Origin: 2-02-FULL-45-10 sp046590235
GTDB lineage: Bacteria > Patescibacteriota > Patescibacteriia > Magasanikbacterales > GWA2-37-8
DNA length: 14,475 bases
Assembly: GCA_046590235.1 (NCBI GenBank)
Contig: JBKJTY010000007.1
Coordinates: forward strand, 1 to 14,475
Direction of reading: 5' to 3'
Of the stretch, positions 1 to 5,921 are shown piece by piece; position 1 is the stretch's first letter, and every line of letters begins with the position of its first letter. The translations under genes were made by a program, and so were the position numbers. Under the pieces are notes generated by a model. That model was not told where the DNA came from. It did not search any database and saw only the letters and a list, made by a program, of their open reading frames with translations.

Positions 1-164
1 ATTCTTTCGCAAGAATATTTGCATCTCGTAACGAGCGGGTCGCGAGTGGAGAGGATTCCTAAGCAGTTACAAAGAAAAGTGACAAGCCCGACTACGCACT
101 AGTAATAAATAAAAGAACGATAGTGAAGTAAAATTGATTTATTAATACTTTTATAAGGAGCTGG

Positions 165-184
165 ATTCCCGCCTGCGCGGGAAT
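165..184. repeat. REP-like palindrome, copy 1
   Basis: ATTCCCGC and GCGGGAAT form perfect 8-bp arms around the four-base spacer CTGC. The same arms recur at 4566-4585 and 12435-12475. A CGGGAATCC half with the same flank is found at the right edge of the window. The core resembles the ATTCCC...GGGAAT repeats (dRS3) known from Neisseria, but common ancestry is not implied. Confidence 0.85.
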
Positions 185-220
185 GACACCCCTTCCGGGG
201 GGGCGATACTTTTTGACGAT

Positions 221-246
221 AAAAAAACAACGGCGTTAAGCCGCTA
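221..246 (-). terminator. Intrinsic terminator of tRNA-Arg
   Basis: On the minus strand a 7-bp stem (TAGCGGC with GCCGTTG, two G-U pairs) encloses the loop TTAAC and is followed by seven T. It lies 10 bases after the tRNA 3' end. The terminator after tRNA-Leu has the same stem, loop and T-run, but with a C-A-G-C/G-C-T-G core instead of C-G-G-C/G-C-C-G. That is a paired, compensatory difference and supports a real RNA hairpin. Confidence 0.85.
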
Positions 247-256
247 TTTTCATGTG

Positions 257-328
257 TGCACTCATTAGGAGTCGAACCTAAATTTTCGGCTTCGCAGGCC
301 AATGTCCTATCCATTGAACGATGAGTGC
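257..328 (-). tRNA. tRNA-Arg, anticodon GCG
   Basis: The 72-nt minus-strand cloverleaf has all arms: acceptor GCACTCA/TGAGTGC, D stem GTTC/GGAC, anticodon stem TTGGC/GCCGA (one T-G pair), T stem TTAGG/CCTAA with loop TTCGACT, and discriminator A. The anticodon loop CTGCGAA gives GCG (genomic positions 295-293), reading CGC and by wobble CGU. C35 and an A in the D loop fit arginine identity. CCA is not encoded (CAC follows). Most bacteria read CGU/CGC/CGA with tRNA-Arg(ACG) whose A34 is converted to inosine by TadA, so a GCG anticodon is unusual. Confidence 0.93.
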
Positions 329-344
329 ATGGACTAGATAACAA

Positions 345-412
345 ACGCCATTTTAAACGAAATAAGCGATTATGTCAAGCTGACAATTCACTTACTTGGC
401 TTAAAATGGCGT
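345..412. promoter_or_regulatory. Inverted repeat holding the tRNA-Arg promoter and a mirror-image promoter
   Basis: Minus strand: TTGACA (378-373), 17-bp spacer, TAAAAT (355-350), placing the start about 14 bases before tRNA-Arg. Plus strand: CTGACA (380-385), 16-bp spacer, TAAAAT (402-407), pointing into the 3' end of the minus-strand membrane-protein gene. Both lie in an inverted repeat: perfect 12-bp outer arms (345-356 and 401-412), imperfect middle arms, and a centre TGTCA-AGC-TGACA (373-385). Read as minus-strand RNA the middle arms pair partly through G-U. The tRNA promoter is a strong match; activity of the plus-strand promoter is an inference. Confidence 0.7.
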
Positions 413-423
413 AATCTTGATTA

Positions 424-927
424 TTAGAGCTTAAAGACTCGGGCCATTTTGTCGCTAAACGGCTCTTCTTCCTGATCGAGTTCTTCTTGCAAATAACGTT
501 TTAAATGGTCACGGATTGGTCGTGGATCGTAATCGAGAAGCGGGACCTGCAAACGATGCTTAATCATATTATCAAGACCGAAATAGATATTTTTTACCTC
601 AGGCGGATTGTAGATTATCCAAAACCCCGATAACTCACTATAGCGGTAAAACTTTTTTCCCAAGATGATACCTGTATCGGTTACCGCAAAATAAACATCC
701 ATCGGCGCCTGCATATCGTGCAGATAGATAATGATACCAAAAAGAACAACCGTTAATGCAAAAAGATAATTTTGTGAAATAATCGCATACGCCAAAAGAG
801 CGATAACAAGAATTGTTGCGATAGAATACCAGCGCTTATTATGCTCGCGCTTATCATATTCTTTAACCCACCATTCATACACAATCGTGCCGGTAGGAAC
901 ATTTTCTTTTAAGAGATCTTTTGGCAT
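424..927 (-). CDS. Uncharacterised two-helix membrane protein with PH-like C-terminal domain
   Basis: This 167-residue protein starts with a charged cytoplasmic-type stretch (residues 1-33) and has two adjacent hydrophobic helices (about 34-51 and 53-70) joined by a very short turn. A soluble region of about 95 residues follows. The segment TDTGIILGKKFYRYSELSGF (84-103) has the look of small bacterial PH-like membrane-anchored domains: a 'Gi..g...y.y.el..f' strand-turn-strand pattern. No catalytic motif is visible and I do not recognise a named family with confidence. The C-terminus is acidic, then basic. The gene is divergent from the LCP gene and no U-run terminator follows it, so its transcript may read through into tRNA-Arg. 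ATG at 927 is the first start after the promoter; no Shine-Dalgarno site is visible. Confidence 0.8.
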   Translation of the reverse strand: MPKDLLKENVPTGTIVYEWWVKEYDKREHNKRWYSIATILVIALLAYAIISQNYLFALTVVLFGIIIYLHDMQAPMDVYFAVTDTGIILGKKFYRYSELSGFWIIYNPPEVKNIYFGLDNMIKHRLQVPLLDYDPRPIRDHLKRYLQEELDQEEEPFSDKMARVFKL

Positions 928-949
928 ATATTTTGATAATATTAATTAC

Positions 950-1010
950 AGTATAGCATATACCGGTCATCTCCAGCAAGAATTGATTTATCTCGTTTAT
1001 ATGCTATACT
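950..1010. promoter_or_regulatory. Divergent promoter pair with mirrored extended -10 boxes
   Basis: TATATGCTATACT occurs on the plus strand at 998-1010 and on the minus strand at 962-950, a perfect 13-bp inverted repeat. Each copy contains an extended -10 (TGC then TATACT). The plus-strand copy also has TTGATT at 983-988 with a 16-bp spacer; the minus-strand copy has no good -35. The predicted plus-strand start near 1017 leaves about six bases before the LCP start codon. The predicted minus-strand start near 943 leaves about 16 bases before the membrane-protein start. Confidence 0.75.
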
Positions 1011-1022
1011 TACTTCTACTAT

Positions 1023-2489
1023 ATGGAACAGCAACCTGTAAATTTATTACCTGACCAGCCAACTTCTCGTAAAAAAGTTGTGATCATCAGCCTCGTTGTT
1101 GGTCTTTTTTTATTTGGCTTGGTAATTTGGAAAGCATCACAAGCATCAGGGATTAACCCGAGTATCACTCTCAGACCAAAAGCGGGCGGCATAATAGCTA
1201 CTGTTACCAACTTTTTCTTTGACACTGAAAACGTACTTGATGGACAAACTGATGATCGTATCAACATTCTCTTGCTTGGCATTGGTGGTGCCGGACATGA
1301 TGGTCCATATCTTTCTGATACTAATATTATTGTCAGTATTAAACCCACAACTAAAGAGGTTGCAATGATCTCAATCCCCCGTGATTTAGGGGTTAAGATC
1401 GCTGACCAAGGAGTCCGCAAAATTAACTATGCTGATGCATACGGTGAAATGTTAAACCCAGGAAATGGTGGTGATTTTGCACGACAAATTTTTGCTGAAA
1501 CATTTAAGCAGCCGATCCCGTATTACATTAGAGTAGATTTTAAAGCGTTTTCTGAAATTATCGATGCGGTTGGGGGTATTGATGTAAACGTTCCACGAAC
1601 TTTTACTGATACACAATTTCCAGGTGAAAATTTTAGTTATCGCACAGTACATTATGATGCTGGCAACAATCATCTTGATGGAGAATCAGCATTAACCTTT
1701 GCCCGCTCGCGTCACGGCAACAATGGTGAAGGCTCTGATTTTGCTCGCGCCCGCCGCCAACAGCTTGTTCTTGAATCACTCAAACATAAGCTTCTGTCAG
1801 CAGGAACGTATTTTAATCCTGCAACTATTACACAAATTCTTACTACACTTAGATCGCACATCTCTACTAATCTTGATGTTGGGCAGTTATTGTATCTTGG
1901 CACATTTGCAAAAGATATTACCGGATCGATTCGCAACCTGGTACTTGATAATTCTCCAAATGGCTATCTCATTAGTACCACTGGTGAGTCTGGGGCATTT
2001 TTGCTCTTCCCGAAAACCGGTGATTATACTACTATTAATACAGCGATCGACCAGATTTTCCAAACAACTTCGACTATTGCAACAGTAGCTTCTGCTACAC
2101 CGATCACTACCACCCCATCCAAGGCTCCAGCCACACTTCCGTCCCTGGTTACGACCTCTAAAGTTGAGATCCAGAACGGTACCTGGAGAGCAGGTTTGGC
2201 CTCACGTCTAAAAGATCGCTTAACTGAACAAGGTCTCCGGGTTATCGGCGTTGGCAACAGTTTGAAGCGACCGATTGACAAAACAGCCATTTATGTGCTA
2301 AATTTGAGCGTCTCGGCCACTACGACCAAAGCCCTCAGCGCCTATTTCAAGGCACCGGTTTTGACTGTTTTACCTGATTGGTTGCAAGAATCATACGACA
2401 ATCCGTATACCACCGAGCAAGAGACCGGCATGAAGTATAATAAAGATGCCGATATTCTCATCATTTTAGGCACAGATACTCAAGAATAA
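1023..2489 (+). CDS. LytR-CpsA-Psr (LCP) family cell-envelope transferase
   Basis: LCP enzymes move glycopolymers from undecaprenyl-pyrophosphate carriers to the cell wall, acting outside the membrane. The 488-residue protein has a short cytoplasmic N-terminus, one membrane helix (about 19-36), an LCP domain (about 78-255), and a C-terminal LytR_C domain (about 383-480, starting VEIQNGTWRAGLASRLKDRL). LCP hallmarks are visible: SDTNI (D99), SIPRD (R120, D121), KINYA, and the LDGESALTFARSRH / FARARRQQ block with arginines that bind the lipid pyrophosphate in characterised members. A Thr/Ser/Pro/Ala-rich linker (about 345-380) joins the domains. It is the first gene of a run with der (12-bp gap) and pth. 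The polymer it transfers cannot be deduced here. ATG at 1023 sits only about six bases after the predicted transcription start. Confidence 0.92.
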   Translation: MEQQPVNLLPDQPTSRKKVVIISLVVGLFLFGLVIWKASQASGINPSITLRPKAGGIIATVTNFFFDTENVLDGQTDDRINILLLGIGGAGHDGPYLSDTNIIVSIKPTTKEVAMISIPRDLGVKIADQGVRKINYADAYGEMLNPGNGGDFARQIFAETFKQPIPYYIRVDFKAFSEIIDAVGGIDVNVPRTFTDTQFPGENFSYRTVHYDAGNNHLDGESALTFARSRHGNNGEGSDFARARRQQLVLESLKHKLLSAGTYFNPATITQILTTLRSHISTNLDVGQLLYLGTFAKDITGSIRNLVLDNSPNGYLISTTGESGAFLLFPKTGDYTTINTAIDQIFQTTSTIATVASATPITTTPSKAPATLPSLVTTSKVEIQNGTWRAGLASRLKDRLTEQGLRVIGVGNSLKRPIDKTAIYVLNLSVSATTTKALSAYFKAPVLTVLPDWLQESYDNPYTTEQETGMKYNKDADILIILGTDTQE

Positions 2490-2501
2490 ACAACAAACAT
2501 T

Positions 2502-3899
2502 ATGGCTACCCCAGCTACAATCGTTGATCAAAACTTACCTGTCGTCGCGCTGGTGGGCCGTGTTAACGTAGGCAAATCCTCAATTTTTAATAAAATTATC
2601 GAGCAAAACTTGGCTTTGGTTTCTGATATTCCTGGTACAACTCGTACCCGTAACGTCGCAAATGCTATTTGGCGCGGTAAACAATTCCGTTTGGTTGATA
2701 CCGGTGGTTTAACCTTTTCAGAAGACGTCTTATTGGAAGACGATATCATCCGCCAAACCGAATTAGCTCTCAAAGAAGCTGATGCGATCGTTTTTGTACT
2801 TGATATTGCAACAGGCTTACTCCCTCAGGAACGCGAGCTCGCTCGTCGTTTACAACGCACTGCTAAAGACCGACCAATCATCCTTGTTGCTAACAAAGCA
2901 GATACGCTTGCCATGCACCAAGAAGTACACAACAAAGAATGGCTCCAACTTGGTTTTGGTGCTCCATTACCAATTTCTGCTGCTAACGGCAACAATATTG
3001 GTGACTTACTTGATGCTATTTTTAAAAGTCTCAACAAAGCAAAACGCCGTCCTAAGGTTGTTGAAGATATTCCAGTTATCAAAGTTTCCATCATGGGCAA
3101 ACCAAACGTTGGTAAATCTTCTTTGTTTAACAAACTTATCGGTGAAGATCGTGTTATTGTGAGCGATATGCCACATACTACTCGTGAACCACACGATACG
3201 CTTGTTGAAATTGAAGGCCAACACATTTTATTCGTTGATACCGCTGGTATCCGCCGTAAAACTAAAGTTTCTGGCGAACTTGAACGAATGGGTATCGGCA
3301 AAAGTATTGCTACCGTTAACAAATCTGATATCGTTCTACTTGTTCTTGATGCAACCGAACCTATCTCCGACCAAGATCAGCAGTTGGCCGGCTTACTTCG
3401 CGAACATACTCGCAGTGTTATTATCGTGGTTAACAAATGGGACCAGGCAGAAGATAACAGCGATGAGTTCCGCAACAATGTTAAAAAAGATATTTTAGTT
3501 TCTTTCCCACACTTGGATTTTGCACCGGTAGTGTTTGTTAGTGCAAAAACTGAATATCGCGTTCACCAGATCTACCCCCTCATTAAACAAGCTTGGGAAG
3601 GCCGCCAAATTGTGGTTGATGAAGAAGTTCTCAAAGATTTCCTTAAGCGTACTATTAAGAAAAAACTTCCAACTCGTGGTAAAGGCGTCCGTCACCCGCG
3701 TGTTATCGCGTTGACCCAATTAGGTTATAGCCCACCGATGTTTGAAATGTTGGTAAAATCAAATACATCTGTACACATCTCCTATGTGAACTTTGTAGCC
3801 AACCGCTTGCGCGCTGAATTTGGCTTCTTTGCTGCTCCGATTGTGATGAAACTCAGCAAGCTGAAGCACCATACCTACGTTCCTCCAGCAGAAAAATAA
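2502..3899 (+). CDS. der: Ribosome biogenesis GTPase Der (EngA)
   Basis: Der is a double GTPase that helps mature the 50S ribosomal subunit. The 465 residues show two consecutive GTPase domains and a C-terminal KH-like domain (about 370-455), the normal Der layout and length. Domain 1: P-loop GRVNVGKS (19-26), DTGG (66-69), NKAD (131-134). Domain 2: GKPNVGKS (199-206), DTAG (246-249), NKWD (311-314), and SAK (347-349). Some positions deviate from the usual consensus: V replaces P in the first P-loop, the first switch I reads GTTRTR rather than GTTRDR, and the second reads PHTTREPHD where a G-TTRD pattern is common. The P-loops and NKxD motifs are intact, so both sites probably bind GTP. It lies 12 bp after the LCP gene and 18 bp before pth, with no Shine-Dalgarno site. 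Confidence 0.96.
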   Translation: MATPATIVDQNLPVVALVGRVNVGKSSIFNKIIEQNLALVSDIPGTTRTRNVANAIWRGKQFRLVDTGGLTFSEDVLLEDDIIRQTELALKEADAIVFVLDIATGLLPQERELARRLQRTAKDRPIILVANKADTLAMHQEVHNKEWLQLGFGAPLPISAANGNNIGDLLDAIFKSLNKAKRRPKVVEDIPVIKVSIMGKPNVGKSSLFNKLIGEDRVIVSDMPHTTREPHDTLVEIEGQHILFVDTAGIRRKTKVSGELERMGIGKSIATVNKSDIVLLVLDATEPISDQDQQLAGLLREHTRSVIIVVNKWDQAEDNSDEFRNNVKKDILVSFPHLDFAPVVFVSAKTEYRVHQIYPLIKQAWEGRQIVVDEEVLKDFLKRTIKKKLPTRGKGVRHPRVIALTQLGYSPPMFEMLVKSNTSVHISYVNFVANRLRAEFGFFAAPIVMKLSKLKHHTYVPPAEK

Positions 3900-3917
3900 A
3901 CCGTTAAATAGAACCCC

Positions 3918-4451
3918 ATGAAACTCATTGTCGGTCTTGGTAACCCTGGCAAAGACTACCGCTTAACTCGTCATAACGTTGGTTTTTTGGCTATCGATCA
4001 ACTTGCAACACTGGATGAGGACGCGCATTTTATGCCAGATAAGAAGAGTAAATCGGATATCTGTAAAATGAACTTGGAAGATAAACGGGTTATTTTAGTC
4101 AAACCACAGACCTTCATGAATAACTCAGGCTTATCTGTTCGTGTCTTAATGGATTTCTACAAAGTAAAACCAAAAGATCTCATTGTTATCCATGATGACA
4201 AAGACATTCCCCTCGGTGATACTAAAGTGCACATCAACCGCGGTCCAGCAGGACACAATGGTGTTCGCTCACTCGTAGAACAGCTTGGGACACAAGATTT
4301 TACACGTATTCGTGTAGGTGTAGCCCCAACCACAGGACAGATCGTTGATACAGCGGATTTCGTTCTCGGCAAATTCACCAAAGAAGAACAACGCGAACTG
4401 AAACGCGTCTTCGAAAATATTATAAACAACACACTTCAACTCGTCCGTTAA
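3918..4451 (+). CDS. pth: Peptidyl-tRNA hydrolase
   Basis: Pth cleaves the ester bond of peptidyl-tRNA released from stalled ribosomes and recycles the tRNA. The 177-residue length is slightly below the usual 185-200. Residues equivalent to the E. coli active site are present: N9 in VGLGNPG, H19 in TRHNVGF, N68 in FMNNSG, D93 in IHDDKDIPLG, and N114 in GPAGHNGVRSL. The C-terminal FTRIRVG and DFVLGKF segments are also typical. It follows der by 18 bp and ends the operon, with a terminator 22 bp after the stop. The start is fixed by the family's N-terminal MKLIVGLGNPG; no Shine-Dalgarno site precedes it. Confidence 0.97.
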   Translation: MKLIVGLGNPGKDYRLTRHNVGFLAIDQLATLDEDAHFMPDKKSKSDICKMNLEDKRVILVKPQTFMNNSGLSVRVLMDFYKVKPKDLIVIHDDKDIPLGDTKVHINRGPAGHNGVRSLVEQLGTQDFTRIRVGVAPTTGQIVDTADFVLGKFTKEEQRELKRVFENIINNTLQLVR

Positions 4452-4472
4452 CTTTATATTTCCTTGAACATT

Positions 4473-4500
4473 AACGCAGTACATTAGTACTGCGTTTTTT
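4473..4500 (+). terminator. Intrinsic terminator after pth
   Basis: A perfect 9-bp stem (ACGCAGTAC, 4474-4482, with GTACTGCGT, 4487-4495) encloses loop ATTA and is followed by a T-run. It ends the LCP-der-pth run. Confidence 0.9.
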
Positions 4501-4565
4501 ATTTTAGAATGTCATTCAGAGCGAAGCGTGGAATCTTCCTATTATTTCATTTTACACAATGTGTC

Positions 4566-4585
4566 ATTCCCGCGTAGGCGGGAAT
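4566..4585. repeat. REP-like palindrome, copy 2
   Basis: Perfect 8-bp arms ATTCCCGC and GCGGGAAT enclose GTAG. The flanks GTGTC before and CCA after match the other copies. Confidence 0.85.
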
Positions 4586-4709
4586 CCATTTCTTTATAAA
4601 AGTATTAATAAAATTAATTTTACTTCACTATCGTTCAATCATTTTTTCTTTAATTCTTTTTTCCTAGTGTTACTTTCTTTATAACTAAAGGAAAGTAACC
4701 AAAGAAAGT

Positions 4710-4759
4710 TTCGGGGGATGTTAAAACTCGCCCCGGCTCAGACATTAACACCCCCCGAA
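4710..4759 (+). repeat. Long hairpin of the element, just upstream of dprA
   Basis: The arms TTCGGGGGATGTTAA (4710-4724) and TTAACACCCCCCGAA (4745-4759) give a 15-bp stem with one A-C mismatch and a 20-base loop. The same hairpin with a different loop recurs at 12675-12734. It ends 16 bases before the dprA start codon, where it could affect initiation. Confidence 0.8.
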
Positions 4760-4775
4760 CCCCAACCTATTGGAT

Positions 4776-5846
4776 ATGCATTACTTCGCAGCATTAGCCT
4801 ATTTTCCAAAAATTACATATCGCCGGTTTGCGCAGCTGCGCCAAGCGTTTCCCAACATCGAATCTATTTGGAACGCCGATTGGAACCAACTCGTGAAAGC
4901 TGGTTTTGAAGAAGCGATTGCCTTTGAGTTTATGCAATGGCGCGAACTGTGTGATGTTGAAAAAATTGAACGAGAATTAATTGAAGATGGGGTTAATACT
5001 ATTTCACTTGGTGAGCCAGAATATCCATTACTTCTTTCCGAATTACCTGATCCACCTATTACTCTGTTTATCCGCGGAAAACTACCGACCATTGATGCTT
5101 CTTTGGCTGTTGTAGGAACGAGACGCGCCACACCATACGGGAAAGAGGTGACTCGCATGATTACATCAGATGTGGCGAGACAAAAGATTGTGATTGTAAG
5201 CGGTTTGGCACTTGGTATTGATGGTGTTGCACATGAGGCAGCTCTGGATGTATGCGGTGTCACTGTGGCAGTGCTTGGGTCAGGTGTAGATGAACACACG
5301 ATTTATCCAACCTCGCACCGACGATTAGCAGAACGAATTATTGCTTCCGGTGGTGCGATTGTTTCCGAGTATCCGCCAGGCTTTAAACCCACCCAATATT
5401 CCTTCCCTGCTCGTAACCGCATTATCGCCGGCCTGAGTCGTGGCACACTGGTTACTGAGGCGCCGACCCAATCCGGAGCCCTTATTACCGCCAAGCATGC
5501 ACTAGATTATAACCGTGATGTCTTTGCTGTTCCCCACCCTATCACCTCTCAAACTGGGCAGGGTGGCAACTCTTTGATTAGGATGGGCGCAATCTTAGTG
5601 CAGGAAGCGACACAGATCCTAGAAAGCATGCATATTACCTGGCTACCTGAACCGACAACAGGCGCACCCGTCCTAAACGAAATTGAAGAAAAGATTATTA
5701 GCACGCTGTCCCGCATTGGTGTTCATATCGACCAATTAGCCATACTTACTAAACTTCCATCTACCATCGTCATGAGTACGCTCAGTATTCTTGAAATGCG
5801 CGGCTTGGTGAAAAATGCTGGAGGAATGCAATATATTAGATTATAA
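4776..5846 (+). CDS. dprA: DNA processing protein DprA
   Basis: DprA binds incoming single-stranded DNA and loads RecA during natural transformation. The 356-residue protein has an N-terminal helical region (1-60), a Rossmann-like DprA core (about 85-285) and a C-terminal winged helix (about 300-356), a complete architecture. Core motifs are visible: VVGTRRAT (112-119), VSGLALGIDGVAHEAAL, GSGVD (168-172), FPARNRIIAGLSRGTLVTEA and TQSGALITAKHALDYNRDVF. I chose ATG at 4776; a TTG two codons upstream (4770) is possible but weaker. No Shine-Dalgarno site precedes either, and a long repeat hairpin ends 16 bases upstream. No other competence gene is in the window. The stop codon overlaps the T-run of the opposing terminator. 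Confidence 0.95.
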   Translation: MHYFAALAYFPKITYRRFAQLRQAFPNIESIWNADWNQLVKAGFEEAIAFEFMQWRELCDVEKIERELIEDGVNTISLGEPEYPLLLSELPDPPITLFIRGKLPTIDASLAVVGTRRATPYGKEVTRMITSDVARQKIVIVSGLALGIDGVAHEAALDVCGVTVAVLGSGVDEHTIYPTSHRRLAERIIASGGAIVSEYPPGFKPTQYSFPARNRIIAGLSRGTLVTEAPTQSGALITAKHALDYNRDVFAVPHPITSQTGQGGNSLIRMGAILVQEATQILESMHITWLPEPTTGAPVLNEIEEKIISTLSRIGVHIDQLAILTKLPSTIVMSTLSILEMRGLVKNAGGMQYIRL

Positions 5847-5876
5847 AAAACCGGCGACCTTATATGGCCACCGGTT
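5845..5876 (-). terminator. Terminator of the minus-strand gene at 5922-6539
   Basis: On the minus strand AACCGGTGGCC (5876-5866) pairs with GGTCGCCGGTT (5859-5849) over 11 bp, two of them G-U, around ATATAA, followed by six T. Read on the plus strand the two G-U pairs become mismatches and no T-run follows, so it serves mainly leftward transcription. Its T-run overlaps the dprA stop codon. Confidence 0.8.
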
Positions 5877-5921
5877 AACACTACTAAGCGGTAAATTAAT
5901 AAACTAGACAATCCGCTGGTT

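Larger units (their letters stand above)
1..250 (-). repeat. Repeat-rich tail downstream of tRNA-Arg (element copy 1, cut by window edge)
   Basis: Read on the minus strand, this stretch aligns with the region downstream of tRNA-Leu (12366-12650). In order it has a terminator hairpin (221-246), a GTCATTCCCGC palindrome (165-184), the core TACTTCACTATCGTTC (complement of 115-130), a small hairpin (91-103), a CACTTTTCTTTGT segment, a GGAATCCTC...GCGACCCGCTC...TACGAGATGCAAAT segment, and a GCGA-capped hairpin at 1-16. The copy is probably incomplete, because copy 3 continues with a further long hairpin. I see no credible protein gene here: the open frame at 99-344 covers the tRNA and the palindrome. 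Confidence 0.75.
4503..4764 (+). repeat. Repeat cluster between pth and dprA (element copy 2)
   Basis: The intergenic space after the pth terminator is almost all repeat modules. They are a TGTCATTC...GAATCTTCCTATTATT unit (4508-4547), the ATTCCCGC/GCGGGAAT palindrome (4566-4585), a segment ending in TACTTCACTATCGTTC (4621-4636) that nearly matches copy 1, a T-rich stretch, a 9-bp inverted repeat ACTTTCTTT/AAAGAAAGT (4672-4680, 4701-4709), and a long hairpin (4710-4759). The first two modules are in the opposite order to copy 3. The roughly 80-bp centre of copies 1 and 3 is replaced by a short hairpin of its own (4670-4698). No protein gene or clear dprA promoter is visible. Confidence 0.75.

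Noticed and set aside
99..344. Open reading frame of 81 codons on the minus strand
   Set aside because: It runs through the tRNA-Arg gene, its terminator and the REP-like palindrome; its residues are translations of non-coding elements.
1584..1606. Imperfect palindrome with GTTCCACGAAC, superficially like a parS site
   Set aside because: It lacks the TGTTTCACGTGAAACA consensus and lies inside the LCP coding sequence in a conserved protein segment (VNVPRTFTD); likely chance.
4718..4909. Open reading frame of 63 codons starting inside the long hairpin
   Set aside because: It overlaps dprA in another frame and begins in repeat sequence; no family features.
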